A stretch of DNA of 64,000 nt from Streptomyces catenulae (GCF_000718015.1 NZ_JODY01000003.1:62001-126000), one strand, 5' to 3'; shown: positions 25,667 through 36,994, counted from the first letter of the stretch. Made by a program: numbers and translations. The notes: generated by a model not told the origin, from the letters alone.

Positions 25667-26598
25667 GCTGGGACCCCGGCGGTGACCGGCGGCAGGATCT
25701 GCACCGGGCGGCCCGGCTCCTTCGCCCGCGGACGCCATTCGCGCGGATAGCCCAGCGACACCTCCTGGTGCGGGATGCCGTCGCAGGTCAGCAGGCGCGG
25801 GATGTGCAGATGGCCGTAGACGACGGTCCGGGCGCGGAAGCGGCGCGGCCAGTCGGCGGTCGCCTCGCTGCCGCACCACAGGGAGAACTCCGGGTAGCGC
25901 AGCGGCCGCAGCGGCTCGCGGACCAGCGGGAAGTGGTTGACGAGGACGGTGGGCAACTCCTCGGGGATCTCCCTCAGCCGCGCCTCGGTGACCGCCAGCC
26001 GCTCCCGGCACCAGGCGTCGCGCGTCGGGTGCGGATCCGGGTGCAGCAGGTACTCGTCGGTGCAGACCACGCCCGCCTCGTGGGCGGTGGCCAGCGCGGA
26101 GTCCTTGTCGTGGGTGCCCGGCGGCCGGAACGTGTAGTCGTAGAGGAGGAAGAGCGGCGCGATGACGGCGGGGCCGCCGTCGCCCTCCCAGACGGGGTAC
26201 GGGTCCTCGGGCGTGAGGACGCCCAACTCCCGGCAGACGGCGACCAGATGCTCGTAGCGGGCGACGCCGCGCAGCTGTACCGGGTCGTCGGGCGGGGTCC
26301 ACAGCTCGTGGTTGCCGGGGACCCACACCACCCGGGCGAAGCGGTCACGGAGCAGGGAGAGGGCCCAGCGGATGTCGGCGACCTGCTCGCCGATGTCCCC
26401 GGCGACCAGCAGCCAGTCCGCGTCCGACTCCGGCCGCAGCCGTTCGACGATCTCGCGGTTCTCGTCGTACCGGACGTGCAGGTCGCTGACGGCGACGAGT
26501 TTCCCGGGCCGGTCGCCCGGCGTGCCGGGACCGTCGGCGGGCCGGGGACGGTCGGGGGCGTGGGGCAGCGGGCCCGTGGCGCGGATCTCGTAAGTCAC
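25663..26598 (-). CDS. Calcineurin-type metallophosphoesterase
   Basis: A 311-residue phosphoesterase. The metal motifs are in order: VAVSDLHVRYDEN (DxH), LLVAGDIGEQ (GD), VVWVPGNHELW (GNHE), VLVNHFPL (H) and VVYGHLHI (GHxH). The substrate cannot be told. The GTG at 26598 was chosen because the residues before it are out of family; no Shine-Dalgarno is visible there. Its stop overlaps the PPTase start by 4 nt, a strong sign of coupled expression; one possible link is turnover of phosphopantetheine or CoA-related phosphates. Confidence 0.9.
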   Translation of the reverse strand: MTYEIRATGPLPHAPDRPRPADGPGTPGDRPGKLVAVSDLHVRYDENREIVERLRPESDADWLLVAGDIGEQVADIRWALSLLRDRFARVVWVPGNHELWTPPDDPVQLRGVARYEHLVAVCRELGVLTPEDPYPVWEGDGGPAVIAPLFLLYDYTFRPPGTHDKDSALATAHEAGVVCTDEYLLHPDPHPTRDAWCRERLAVTEARLREIPEELPTVLVNHFPLVREPLRPLRYPEFSLWCGSEATADWPRRFRARTVVYGHLHIPRLLTCDGIPHQEVSLGYPREWRPRAKEPGRPVQILPPVTAGVPA

Positions 26599-26774
26599 CC
26601 GCGCAGTAAAGACCGTGGGGGAGGGGGGAGGGAAGGGGCCCCCGGTGCGGACGGGGCGCGTCGGCCCGGACCGGCGGAGCGCTCCCGGGGCCGGTCGGGC
26701 GGTGTTCTGGGGCCGGTCCGGGCGTCCTGGGGCGGGACGGATTCCTTTTACGTTCCCGGGGCGGCGCCGGGGTG

Positions 26775-28304
26775 TCACGGGGCGGTGCCCCGGCGGATAC
26801 GGGTGGCGAGCCAGAGGTCGAAGCGGTCGTCCGGGTCGTCGAGGTGGCGTCCGGTGAGGGCCATGGCCTTGTCGAGGCGGTTGCGGACGGTGTGCCGGTG
26901 GATGCCGAGGCGGCGGCTGGTGGCGTCCCAGGCGCCGCCGGTCTCCAGCCACGCGGTGAGCGTCGCCACCAGCTCCGCGCCGTGGTCGTCGAGGTCGAGC
27001 GGGCCCAGCACGGTGTCGGCGTAGCCGAGCAGCGTCGGCCGGTCACCCAGGCCCAGCAGCAGGCGGCTGGTGCCGGAGCCGCGGGCCTCGGCCGGTTCGC
27101 CGGTGGCCCGGCTGACGCCGAGCAGCCCGGTGGCCTGACGCAGCGACACCCGGGCGGAGACGGGCGCGGTGGCCGGTCCGATCCCCGCCGGACGGCCCGC
27201 CGCGAACCGTCCCAGCACCTCGCGGACGTCGCACTCCTCCGCGGCGACCGCCTCGACCACCCCGCCGCGGACCCGCACCAGACCGCCGGGCAGGGCCAGC
27301 GCCAGATCGGCGGCGAGGTCCTGGGCGGCCGCCGCCCGCGCCGCGCCGTCCGGCCCGCCGGGCGCCCCGACCGCGACGCCCCGCACCCGCCCGGTCGTCA
27401 GACCCGCCGAAACCAGCAGGTCAGCGGCGCGTTCGGCGGTCGGCCCGTCGTCGGCGAGGAGTTCGGACAGCAGCGCCGAGCGGCGGCGGCGCTCCGGTTC
27501 GTCCCGCAGATGGCGGCGCTCCAGCTCCAGGGAGAGCAGCGAGACGAGGCCGGGGACGACGGCGCGGGCGGCGCCGTCCGGGCGGCCGGTGAGCAGCAGC
27601 AGCCCGCGCAGCCGCCGGGCGCCGAGCGGCTGCACCTCCAGATGGTGGCCGTCGGCGGTGCTGGTGGCGCTGGTGCGCAGCCCCTGGGCGGCGACCCGGT
27701 CGACGAGGTCGCGGGCCGCCTCCGGGAGCGGTACGCCGTCCCCGGGGTCCGCGCCGGTCGCCAGGGGGCGGCCCAACGGGTCGAGGACGGTGGCGCCCAC
27801 CCCGGTGGCGGCGGTCCACTCCCGCAGCACGGTCGGCAGCCCGCCGCCGACCGCCGCGGCGGTCAGCCGCCGCTGGGTGGCGAACGACCGGTGCAGCGCC
27901 GCCCGCCGCTCCTCGGCCCGGGCCGCGAAGACCGCCTTGGTGACGGCGATGAACGGCACCTCGTCCGGGACGGTCAGCAGCGGCAGCCCGGCCTCCCGCG
28001 CGGCGTCGGCCAGCGGCCGGGGCGCCTCCTGGTACGGCAGGTCGTTCCCGAGGCCGAGCGCCAGACAGGCGGCGCCGCCCCCGGCGACGTCCCGGACGTA
28101 CGCCCGGCAGCCCTCCGGGTCGTCCGGCAGCAGCAGTCCGATGGTCATCAGCAACTCGCCGCCCTGTAGCCACTTTCCGGGTCGCAGCAGGTCGGAGACT
28201 GTCGCGGCCTCGACGACGCGCTCCCGCAGCGGCGGCGGGACGTCGTAACCGGTGGACAGCGCGAGGTCCGTCCGGGCCAGCAGGTCGGCGATACGCAGGG
28301 GCAT
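26775..28304 (-). CDS. PucR-family transcriptional regulator
   Basis: A 509-residue regulator. The N-terminal ligand domain (PLRIADLLA to VTKAVFAARAEERRAALHRS, about residues 1-150) is the PucR purine-catabolism-regulator-like domain, the middle is a GGDEF-like degenerate region, and the C-terminal PucR HTH is WDATSRRLGIHRHTVRNRLDKAMALTGRHLDDPDDRFDLWLA. Such proteins often activate purine, polyamine or amino-acid catabolism, but no such gene is adjacent, so its target is unknown. The ATG at 28304 is preferred; a GTG at 28322 is also in frame. Confidence 0.88.
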   Translation of the reverse strand: MPLRIADLLARTDLALSTGYDVPPPLRERVVEAATVSDLLRPGKWLQGGELLMTIGLLLPDDPEGCRAYVRDVAGGGAACLALGLGNDLPYQEAPRPLADAAREAGLPLLTVPDEVPFIAVTKAVFAARAEERRAALHRSFATQRRLTAAAVGGGLPTVLREWTAATGVGATVLDPLGRPLATGADPGDGVPLPEAARDLVDRVAAQGLRTSATSTADGHHLEVQPLGARRLRGLLLLTGRPDGAARAVVPGLVSLLSLELERRHLRDEPERRRRSALLSELLADDGPTAERAADLLVSAGLTTGRVRGVAVGAPGGPDGAARAAAAQDLAADLALALPGGLVRVRGGVVEAVAAEECDVREVLGRFAAGRPAGIGPATAPVSARVSLRQATGLLGVSRATGEPAEARGSGTSRLLLGLGDRPTLLGYADTVLGPLDLDDHGAELVATLTAWLETGGAWDATSRRLGIHRHTVRNRLDKAMALTGRHLDDPDDRFDLWLATRIRRGTAP

Positions 28305-28599
28305 GGGGACAGTTTCCGTCACCGCCGACGCCGGGGGCGCGCGGGAGTCCGCGCGCGCCGCCGTCCGCCGGGCCGCGCCCCCGGCGCGCCGGTCGTGCCG
28401 TGCGCCGTCGGGCCCGGCGGGTACGCGGGTACCGGCTTGCCCCGGGCTGCCCGCCGGGGGCCGTACCGGGGCGAGCCCGGCAACCCCGTACGCCCGCCGC
28501 CGCAGCGCCGACCTGGTGCGACGTCAGGACCGCGGCGCGGGGCGGCCGGAACGGGTACCTCGCCTGGACAGCACGTCACCCGCCCCGGAGAATCAGCCC
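28305..28599. other. Intergenic region between PucR and FHA genes
   Basis: About 295 bp between divergent genes. It is GC-rich, with no convincing small gene, hairpin or promoter hexamer pair visible. Confidence 0.5.
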
Positions 28600-29145
28600 A
28601 TGACTTCGCTCGACTTCCCCGCCCGACCGGCGCGCCCGTCGGACGCGGACCGGGAACGTGCGCTGCATCTGCTGCGCGAGGGCGCCGCGGAGGGACGGCT
28701 GTCGCAGGACACCTTTCTGCGTCGGCTGGAGCTGGTTCTCACCGCGCAGCAGCACTCCGAACTCTCCCTGGCCACCGCCGATCTGGAGAGCCGCGGCAAG
28801 GTTCAGGGCGCGCTGTTGCGGGTGGTGGGCCGGGTGTCGGCGTTCCATCTGCGGATCCGTCGCGCCTGGCGCACGGAGCGGCTGCCGAAGCTGATGCTGC
28901 CGGTGCCCGGGCCGATCCCGCTGAGCATAGGGCGGGCGCCCGGCGCCGGGCTGCGGCTCAACCACGAGACGGTCTCCCGCAACCACGCCGAACTCCGCAG
29001 CGAGGGCAACGGCTGGATGCTGCGCGACCTCGGCTCGACCAACGGCACCTGCGTCAACGGTCTCCGGGTGGTCGGCGAGGTCCCGGTGGGCCCCGGCGAC
29101 CACATCAGCTTCGGGAACATGGACTACGTCCTGACGGAGCGCTGA
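28600..29145 (+). CDS. DUF1707 and FHA domain protein
   Basis: A 181-residue cytoplasmic protein. Residues 10-60 (RPSDADRERALHLLREGAAEGRLSQDTFLRRLELVLTA) are a DUF1707 domain, common at the N-terminus of actinobacterial regulatory or membrane proteins. Residues 95-180 are a forkhead-associated domain: SIGRAPGAG, SRNHAELRS and RDLGSTNGTCVNG hold the phosphothreonine-binding Arg, Ser and Asn. It should read phosphorylation by a Ser/Thr kinase; none is encoded nearby. The ATG at 28600 is 9 nt after GGAG. Confidence 0.92.
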   Translation: MTSLDFPARPARPSDADRERALHLLREGAAEGRLSQDTFLRRLELVLTAQQHSELSLATADLESRGKVQGALLRVVGRVSAFHLRIRRAWRTERLPKLMLPVPGPIPLSIGRAPGAGLRLNHETVSRNHAELRSEGNGWMLRDLGSTNGTCVNGLRVVGEVPVGPGDHISFGNMDYVLTER

Positions 29146-29218
29146 CCGCCGCGCCCGGGGAGGGCCGGGCGACGCACGGTGCGGGCGCACGACGTGGGGC
29201 GCGGGGCCGTCCGCCGCG

Positions 29219-29260
29219 CGCCCCCGGGCGGACGGCTCGGCGGGCCGCCGCCCGGGGGCG
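29219..29260. terminator. Bidirectional terminator between the FHA gene and treY
   Basis: Perfect 13-bp stem CGCCCCCGGGCGG / CCGCCCGGGGGCG with a 16-nt loop, between convergent stops. Confidence 0.75.
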
Positions 29261-29287
29261 TGCGGGCAAGGGCCGTGCGCCGTCGGC

Positions 29288-31873
29288 TCACTCCGCCGTC
29301 AGCAGCGCCACCGGCGCCCCGTCCAGCAGCTCGTCGAGGTCCACCGCCGCACCGCCTTCCCGGACCCGGCCGGTCAGCGCCTCCCGCCAGCGCCCCGCGT
29401 CCGGCAGCCGCAGCGTGGTGCCCCGCCAGCCACCGGAGCGCGCCAGGCGCAGCGACAGCCGGGTCGCGACGGAGACCGCCGCCCCGCCGCGGCAGAAGGC
29501 GACACAGTGCGCCGCCGCGGGCCCGGTGGCGTACAGCGGCAGGTAGGAGCCGTCCGCGCCGAACGCCTGCGGGCGGTCGCGGCGCAGCCGCAGCGCCGCG
29601 GCGGTCAGCGCCAGCTTCTCGGCGGACAGGTCGGACGGGGCGCCGCCGTCGTCCAGCCGGGCGAGCAGTGCGGGCAGCGGCCGGGCCGGGCGGCGGTTGT
29701 CCGGGTCCACCAGGGCGGTGTACTCCCGCTCGCTGTCCTGGTAGAGGTCCGGGACGCCGGGCATCGTCAGATGCAGCAGGGCCGTGCCGAGCACATTGGC
29801 GCGGAGGAACGGCGCCAGTTCGTCCGCCAGTTTCCGCACCACCGCGGCGCCCGGCCCGCCCGGTCCCGAGCGTACGAACCGTGCGACGGCGTCCTCGTAG
29901 CCGGTGTCCGGGGCGCTCCACGAGGTGCGCAGCCCCGCCTCCCGTACGGACTTGAGCACCGCCGCCGTCAGCCGCTCGGCCACCGGAGGCTCCCCAGTGG
30001 GCGGGGTGCCCAGTCCGAAGGCGTTCTGCCAGGCGAGCCACGCCACCACCGGGTCCGGCGCCCCGGGGGCGCCGTCCGGCTCTCCCCGGGGAGCGGCGCC
30101 CGGCTCGCCCGGGGGGCCGTCCTCCGGTCCGCCCCGGGGCCGGGCGCCCGCCTCGCGCAGGGCGTCGCGCCACCGGTCGGGGCACTCCGACAGCACCGCG
30201 ATCCGGGCCCGTACGTCGCCGCTGCGCTTGGTGTCGTGGGTGGTCAGCACCGTCGACGTCCCCGGCCACTCGGCCTGGAGGTGGGCGCAGTACGCGTGGA
30301 ACGCCTCGGGGTCCAGCGCGGGCCGCCCGGGGTCGCCGCCCACCTCGCAGGCGGAGAGCAGCACCGGGTGGCGGTACCCGGCGGTGTCCTCCACGGACTT
30401 GGCGTGCAGCGCGGACGCGGTCTGCGCGAACCGCGCGGCGAACGCGGCCACCTCGCCCCGCAGCGCGTCGCCCCCGGGACCGGGGGCGCCCACCCCCTCG
30501 TCGCCCGCCCCCTCGGCCTCCCCGGGCGCGCCCCCGGTCCCGGTCGACTCCCGGGCCGCGTCCGCCCGTTCCGTGCCGCCCAGGGCCAGCGTCCGGATCA
30601 GCTCCACCGACCGGGCCTCCGCGGCGACCGGGAACGCTTCGCGGGCGCCTCGGGCCGCCGCGTCCAGCAGGGCCGCGTCCCGGGCGGCGCCGGACGCCCG
30701 CGCCGGGTAGGGGCGGTAGACCGGCAGCCGCACCAGCAGCTCCCGGATCGCCCGGCGCAGCGCCCAGGGCGCGTGGTCCCCGCCGTCCGCCGCGGCGATC
30801 CGCCCGGCCGCCCGCACCAGGCGCTCCACCTCCGCGGCCAGCCCGTCGTTCAGCACCTCGTACGCGGCCCGGCGCACCGTCACCGCCCAGTCGCCGCCCC
30901 GGTCCGGGGGCGGGGCGGCGTGGGCGCGGTAGTGCGCGAGCAGTGTGCGCGCCCCCTCGGGGCAGACGAAGAGGGCGTCGAGGTGGCGCAGCGCGTCGTA
31001 ACCGGTGGTCCCGGCGCAGGTCCAGTCGCGGGGCAGCCGCTCCACGCCGGTGAGGATCTTCTCCACCACGGTGCGGCAGCCGCCCGTGGCGGTGTCCAGC
31101 CGCTCCAGGTAGGCGGCCGGGTCGGCGAGCCCGTCCGGGTGGTCGACGCGCAGGCCGTCGAGGACGCCGTCCCGCACCAGCCGCACCACCGTGGCGTGCG
31201 TCGCCTCGAACACCTCCGGGTCCTCGACCCGCACCCCGATCAGCTCGGGGACGGTGAAGAACCGGCGGTAGTTCAGCTCGGTGCGGGCCAGCCGCCACCA
31301 GGCGAGCCGGTACCACTGGGCGTCCAGCAGGCGGGGCAGCGGCAGCTCCTCGGTCCCCGGGCGCAGCGGGAAGGCGTGCCGCCCGTAGCGCAGCGTGCCG
31401 TCCGTGACGCGCAGCCGCGGCAGTTCGTCGCCGAGCCGCCCGGCGAGCACCGGGAGCAGCACCCGTCCGCCGTGCCCGGCCTCCCAGTCGATGTCGAACC
31501 AGCGCGCCCAGGGGGAGGCGGGCCCGTCCCGCAGCACCCGCCACAGCGGCCCGTTGAGGGACATCGGGGCGGGGACGGCCATGTGGTTCGGCACCAGGTC
31601 CGCGATCAGCCCGAGGCCGTGCGCCCGGGCGGTGGCGGCCAGCGCCCGCAGCCCGCGCTCACCGCCGAGTTCGGCGCGGACGGCCGTGTGGTCGACCACG
31701 TCGTAGCCGTGCGTCGAGCCGGGGACCGCCTCCAGCACCGGCGACAGATGGAGGTGCGAGATGCCCAACCGGGCCAGGTACGGGACGGCCTGCCCGGCGG
31801 CGGCGAACGGGAAGTCCGGCTGGAGCTGCAGCCGGTAGGTGGCGGTCGGCGGGGGAGCGGACGGGTGCGTCAT
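29288..31873 (-). CDS. treY: Malto-oligosyltrehalose synthase
   Basis: GH13 enzyme of 861 residues that turns the reducing-end maltose of an alpha-1,4-glucan into a trehalosyl unit by intramolecular transglycosylation. TYRLQLQPDFPFAAA and YLARLGISHLHLSP mark the TreY N-terminus. Catalytic regions are DLVPNHMA, GLRVDHPDGLADP (nucleophile Asp), VEKILTGVE (acid/base Glu) and TTHDTKRSGDVRAR. It is somewhat longer than usual because of two Gly/Pro/Glu-rich inserts near residues 400-430 and 550-580. treX lies upstream on the same strand; treZ, which would release trehalose, is not in the window. The ATG at 31873 has no clear Shine-Dalgarno. Confidence 0.94.
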   Translation of the reverse strand: MTHPSAPPPTATYRLQLQPDFPFAAAGQAVPYLARLGISHLHLSPVLEAVPGSTHGYDVVDHTAVRAELGGERGLRALAATARAHGLGLIADLVPNHMAVPAPMSLNGPLWRVLRDGPASPWARWFDIDWEAGHGGRVLLPVLAGRLGDELPRLRVTDGTLRYGRHAFPLRPGTEELPLPRLLDAQWYRLAWWRLARTELNYRRFFTVPELIGVRVEDPEVFEATHATVVRLVRDGVLDGLRVDHPDGLADPAAYLERLDTATGGCRTVVEKILTGVERLPRDWTCAGTTGYDALRHLDALFVCPEGARTLLAHYRAHAAPPPDRGGDWAVTVRRAAYEVLNDGLAAEVERLVRAAGRIAAADGGDHAPWALRRAIRELLVRLPVYRPYPARASGAARDAALLDAAARGAREAFPVAAEARSVELIRTLALGGTERADAARESTGTGGAPGEAEGAGDEGVGAPGPGGDALRGEVAAFAARFAQTASALHAKSVEDTAGYRHPVLLSACEVGGDPGRPALDPEAFHAYCAHLQAEWPGTSTVLTTHDTKRSGDVRARIAVLSECPDRWRDALREAGARPRGGPEDGPPGEPGAAPRGEPDGAPGAPDPVVAWLAWQNAFGLGTPPTGEPPVAERLTAAVLKSVREAGLRTSWSAPDTGYEDAVARFVRSGPGGPGAAVVRKLADELAPFLRANVLGTALLHLTMPGVPDLYQDSEREYTALVDPDNRRPARPLPALLARLDDGGAPSDLSAEKLALTAAALRLRRDRPQAFGADGSYLPLYATGPAAAHCVAFCRGGAAVSVATRLSLRLARSGGWRGTTLRLPDAGRWREALTGRVREGGAAVDLDELLDGAPVALLTAE

Positions 31874-32005
31874 GGGAGCAGCCGTACCCGGCGCACCGGC
31901 CCGCCCGCGCGCCCCCGCGCGCGATCCCCTCTCCGGACGCACCGAACGGGTGGCACCCACGCCCGGTCGGGCGAGCGGGCCGGGCCGGGGCCCGCACGAG
32001 CCGGA

Positions 32006-32057
32006 CCCGCACCGTGCGGCGCGTCCCCGGGCCCGCACCGTGCGGCGCGTCCCCGGG
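32006..32057. repeat. Two tandem copies of a 26-bp repeat between treX and treY
   Basis: Perfect head-to-tail copies at 32006-32031 and 32032-32057. Each contains a GCACCGTGC palindrome and ends CCCCGGG. It starts just 7 bp past the treX stop, so it may be a duplicated terminator or processing signal, or slippage. Confidence 0.8.
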
Positions 32058-32064
32058 CCCGGCG

Positions 32065-34218
<2,154 letters not shown>

Positions 34219-34836
34219 GCGTCGGCTTCCACCTTCTCGTCGGGGGCTGCGGTCACGCCACGACACACGTCCGCGGACCGCCTCGGATCCTTCCCCGGCT
34301 CACCCCGCACACCTGGTACATCCCCCGACTTTCCCCGGAAAGCGGGCATTTTCGAGCCTAGTGGGGCCTTTCTGTCGTGTCGTCACCGTCCGCCGCCGGT
34401 GACCAGCTCCCGTACGCCAGATGCGGTAGCGGCTAGCTCATCCAGAGGGAGTCCACCAGTAAGGGCCCGGCCAATCACCCGGCGCCCGGGCGTTCGAGCC
34501 CCGCGCGTCCCGGCGTCACCACGCGCCCCCACACGCCCCTGCGCCAACCGCCCCGGACGCCGCGCCGAAAGCCTGGACCTGCGGCGGACACGGCCCACGA
34601 CGCCGCCGGGGCGACGGCTCCCGGGTGGCGCCGGGCCAGCGCCCCGGGGCCGCACCCGGGCCACCGGGTGGCGGTACGGCTATGAATCCGCTCACGTCGC
34701 CCCCGCATTTCGGGGCGCAACGGCCACCTCTGACATGGGGAGTTGACGGACGGGTCGCCCCATCCTGCTGCACCGGTCCCCGCGCCGCAGTAGTCTGCCT
34801 TGATCGTTGGCACGGAGGTTCGGAAGGCGGTGGCAG
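34219..34836. other. 618-bp intergenic region between treX and the HEPN-protein gene
   Basis: Two divergent promoters are expected. An inverted repeat CTTTCC-CC-GGAAAG lies at 34329-34342, upstream of treX, with TAGGCT on the minus strand at 34355-34360 as a possible -10. On the plus side TAGTCT at 34791-34796 is a possible -10 for the gene at 34837. Apparent readings of 70-210 residues in this stretch have shadow-like composition and were not called. Confidence 0.45.
34791..34796 (+). promoter_or_regulatory. Possible -10 element of the HEPN-protein gene
   Basis: TAGTCT matches TANNNT and would give a leader of about 35 nt that contains the ribosome site. No -35 at proper spacing. Confidence 0.3.
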
Positions 34837-36084
34837 GTGAGCGGCGGGCTGGAGTTGCCCCCTGGTGACGAGGGTCACGAGGGTCATGAGGGCGGCTCCG
34901 TCGACGCGCCGCCCGGCGCGGTGTCGCTGGCGCGGCCACTGGAGATCGGCGCGGAACTCGACTGGGGCACCCAGGCGTGGAGCGAGGTACGCACCCGCGC
35001 CCGCCGGGCCGGTCGCGCCTACATCTGGCTGAATCTTGTCGAGCAGCGGCTGCGCGCCGTGGTCTCCGCGGTGCTGCGCCCCATCTACGAGCCGGTGCAC
35101 GGCGACGAATGGGTGATCGCCGCCGCCGGACCGGCCGGACAGGAGTGGGTCCAGCGTGCGGTGGCCGTCCGGGAGGTCAGCCGCCGCAAGGGCTACCTCC
35201 TCGACCCCGCCGACGACAACATCGTCAGCTTTCTGACCCTGCCGCAGCTGCGCGAGCTGATGGTCCAGCACTGGCCCTGTTTCGAGCCGTACTTCGACGA
35301 CCGCCGCGACGTCGAGCTGGGCCTCGACGAGCTGGAGGTGGCCCGCAACATCGTCTCCCGCAACCGCGCCCTGTCGGAGACCGTCCTCGCCCAGGCGGAG
35401 CGCGCCTCCGCCCGGCTGCTGGACCTCCTGGGCTCCGGCAGCGGCACCCGCACCTCCGGACGGCTGCCCATCGACGCCGTCGAGGACCTGGTGGGCGACC
35501 GGTACGCCGATGTCGTCGGCGTCCACGCGGACCGGGTGCGGCTCCAGCGGCAGCTGCCCGCCGAGGACCTCTTCGGAGGCGCCCGCCGCCTCGACGCGGT
35601 CGGCATCGGGCTCAACCTCCTCGTGCAGAACTACTCCGGCCGCCGCCTGGTCCACCTCGCCGAGTCGGGCTGCCGGATCCGGCTGCTCTTCCTCAACCCC
35701 GCGAGCAGCGCGGTCCGCCGCCGGGAGCGCGAGATCGGGCTGAAGAAGGGCGAGATGAGCCGCTCCATCGAGATGAACATCCTGCACATGCGGCGGGTGC
35801 GGGCGCGGCTGCGCGACCCGGGGGCGTTCGAGATCCAGGTCTTCGACGAGACCCCGCGGTTCACCGCCTACCTCGTCGACGGCGACGGGCCCGACGGGCT
35901 GGCTGTCGTCCAGAGCTATCTGCGCCGCAGCCGCGGCATGGAGTCGCCGGTGCTGGTGCTGCGCGGCGGCGGCCGGGACGTGGTCCGCCAGGGCGGCGCG
36001 GGCCGGGAGGGCGAGGCCGGGCTCTTCGAGACCTACCGCGAGGAGTTCGAGAGCGAGTGGGCGGACTCCCGACCGGTGTCCTGA
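34837..36084 (+). CDS. SAV2148-type HEPN domain protein
   Basis: A 415-residue soluble protein that I recognise as the conserved actinobacterial SAV2148 family with a HEPN-like helical region. Visible blocks: RARRAGRAYIWLNLVEQRLRAVVSAVLRPIYEPVHGDEWV near residues 50-90, ELEVARNIVSRNRALSETVL near 165-185, where RNxxxH of catalytic HEPN RNases appears as RNRALSE, without the His, and a C-terminal alpha/beta part (LVHLAESGCRIRLLFLNPAS, SIEMNILHMRRVRARLRD) like a phospholipase-D/helicase-type effector fold. Function is unknown. The GTG at 34837 has AAGGCGG upstream. Confidence 0.8.
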   Translation: MSGGLELPPGDEGHEGHEGGSVDAPPGAVSLARPLEIGAELDWGTQAWSEVRTRARRAGRAYIWLNLVEQRLRAVVSAVLRPIYEPVHGDEWVIAAAGPAGQEWVQRAVAVREVSRRKGYLLDPADDNIVSFLTLPQLRELMVQHWPCFEPYFDDRRDVELGLDELEVARNIVSRNRALSETVLAQAERASARLLDLLGSGSGTRTSGRLPIDAVEDLVGDRYADVVGVHADRVRLQRQLPAEDLFGGARRLDAVGIGLNLLVQNYSGRRLVHLAESGCRIRLLFLNPASSAVRRREREIGLKKGEMSRSIEMNILHMRRVRARLRDPGAFEIQVFDETPRFTAYLVDGDGPDGLAVVQSYLRRSRGMESPVLVLRGGGRDVVRQGGAGREGEAGLFETYREEFESEWADSRPVS

Positions 36085-36183
36085 CCTGGGACGGAGCCGG
36101 TCCGGGCGCGCGTACGCCGGACCGGGGCCGCCCCGCGACCCACTGTCCGCTTCGTCCCCTTCCGTTCATGGGTGCCGGTCGCG

Positions 36184-36206
36184 TTGTCAGTGGCGCGTGC
36201 GAGAGT
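36184..36206 (+). promoter_or_regulatory. PafBC / RecA-NDp-like DNA-damage promoter of the exonuclease gene
   Basis: TTGTCAGTG, 8 nt, GAGAGT. The upstream half is an exact match to the actinobacterial RecA-NDp element recognised with PafBC; the -10 keeps the A and T of TANNNT. It sits 41 bp before the ATG, at the expected promoter distance. Confidence 0.6.
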
Positions 36207-36247
36207 GGCGGAGCAACGGGGGACGCACCACCGAAGGAGGCCCCGCC

Positions 36248-36970
36248 ATGAGCTGGCATCAGGACCTGTTGGCCGGTTTCGACCTGGAGACCACGGGCAC
36301 CGACATCGAGCGGGACCGCATCGTGACCGCCGCGCTGATCCGCCTGGACGCCGACGGCACGACCGTGGTCCGGCAGACGTGGCTGATCGACCCGGGCGTC
36401 CCGGTGCCCGAGGAGGCCGCCGCGATCCACGGCATGTCCACCGCCTACGTCCGCGAGCACGGCGCCCCGGCGAGGACCGCCGTGGAGGAGATCACCGAGG
36501 CACTGGCCGAGGCCCTGGGCGCGGGGATACCCCTGGTGGTGATGAATGCCCGGTACGACCTCTCGCTCCTGGACCGGGAGTGCCGCCGCCACGGCGTGCG
36601 GCCCCTGACCGAGCGCCTGGGCCGCGCCCCCTCACCGGTCATCGACCCCCTGGTCCTGGACCGCCACGTCGACCGCTACCGCAAGGGCAAGCGCGCCCTC
36701 CAGGCCCTCTGCGGCCACTACGGCGTGCCGCTCGACGGTGCGCACGAGGCGGGCGCCGACGCCGTCGCCGCGGCCGGTGTCGCCCGGCGGATAGGCGAGC
36801 GGTATCCGGCCGTCGCCCTGCCGTCCCCGGAGGCGCTGCACACGCTCCAGGAGGGCGCGGCGGCCGAGCAGGCCGCCGACTTCCAGGCGTATCTGCGGCG
36901 TTCGGGCAAGCCGGAGGCGTATGTCGAGGGCGCCTGGCCGCTCATCCCGCACCAGGCGTCCCGCGACTGA
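36248..36970 (+). CDS. DnaQ-like 3'-5' exonuclease
   Basis: A 240-residue DEDD-family exonuclease like the proofreading epsilon subunit. Exo I is FDLETTGTD with Asp12 and Glu14; the Exo II-like block is VVMNARYDLSLLDRECRR; Exo III is HEAGADAVAAAGVARRI with its His and Asp (DEDDh). About 40 extra residues follow at the C-terminus. ATG at 36248, 7 nt after AAGGAGG. The promoter carries a DNA-damage-type element, which fits a repair or salvage role. It converges on the phosphotransferase gene 24 bp away. Confidence 0.92.
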   Translation: MSWHQDLLAGFDLETTGTDIERDRIVTAALIRLDADGTTVVRQTWLIDPGVPVPEEAAAIHGMSTAYVREHGAPARTAVEEITEALAEALGAGIPLVVMNARYDLSLLDRECRRHGVRPLTERLGRAPSPVIDPLVLDRHVDRYRKGKRALQALCGHYGVPLDGAHEAGADAVAAAGVARRIGERYPAVALPSPEALHTLQEGAAAEQAADFQAYLRRSGKPEAYVEGAWPLIPHQASRD

Positions 36971-36994
36971 CCCACCCGCCGCTCCGGCACGCCG

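Noticed and set aside
34743..34748. TTGACG as a -35 box of the HEPN-protein gene
   Set aside because: No -10 hexamer at 16-19 nt; the likely -10 (TAGTCT) is 42 nt further on.
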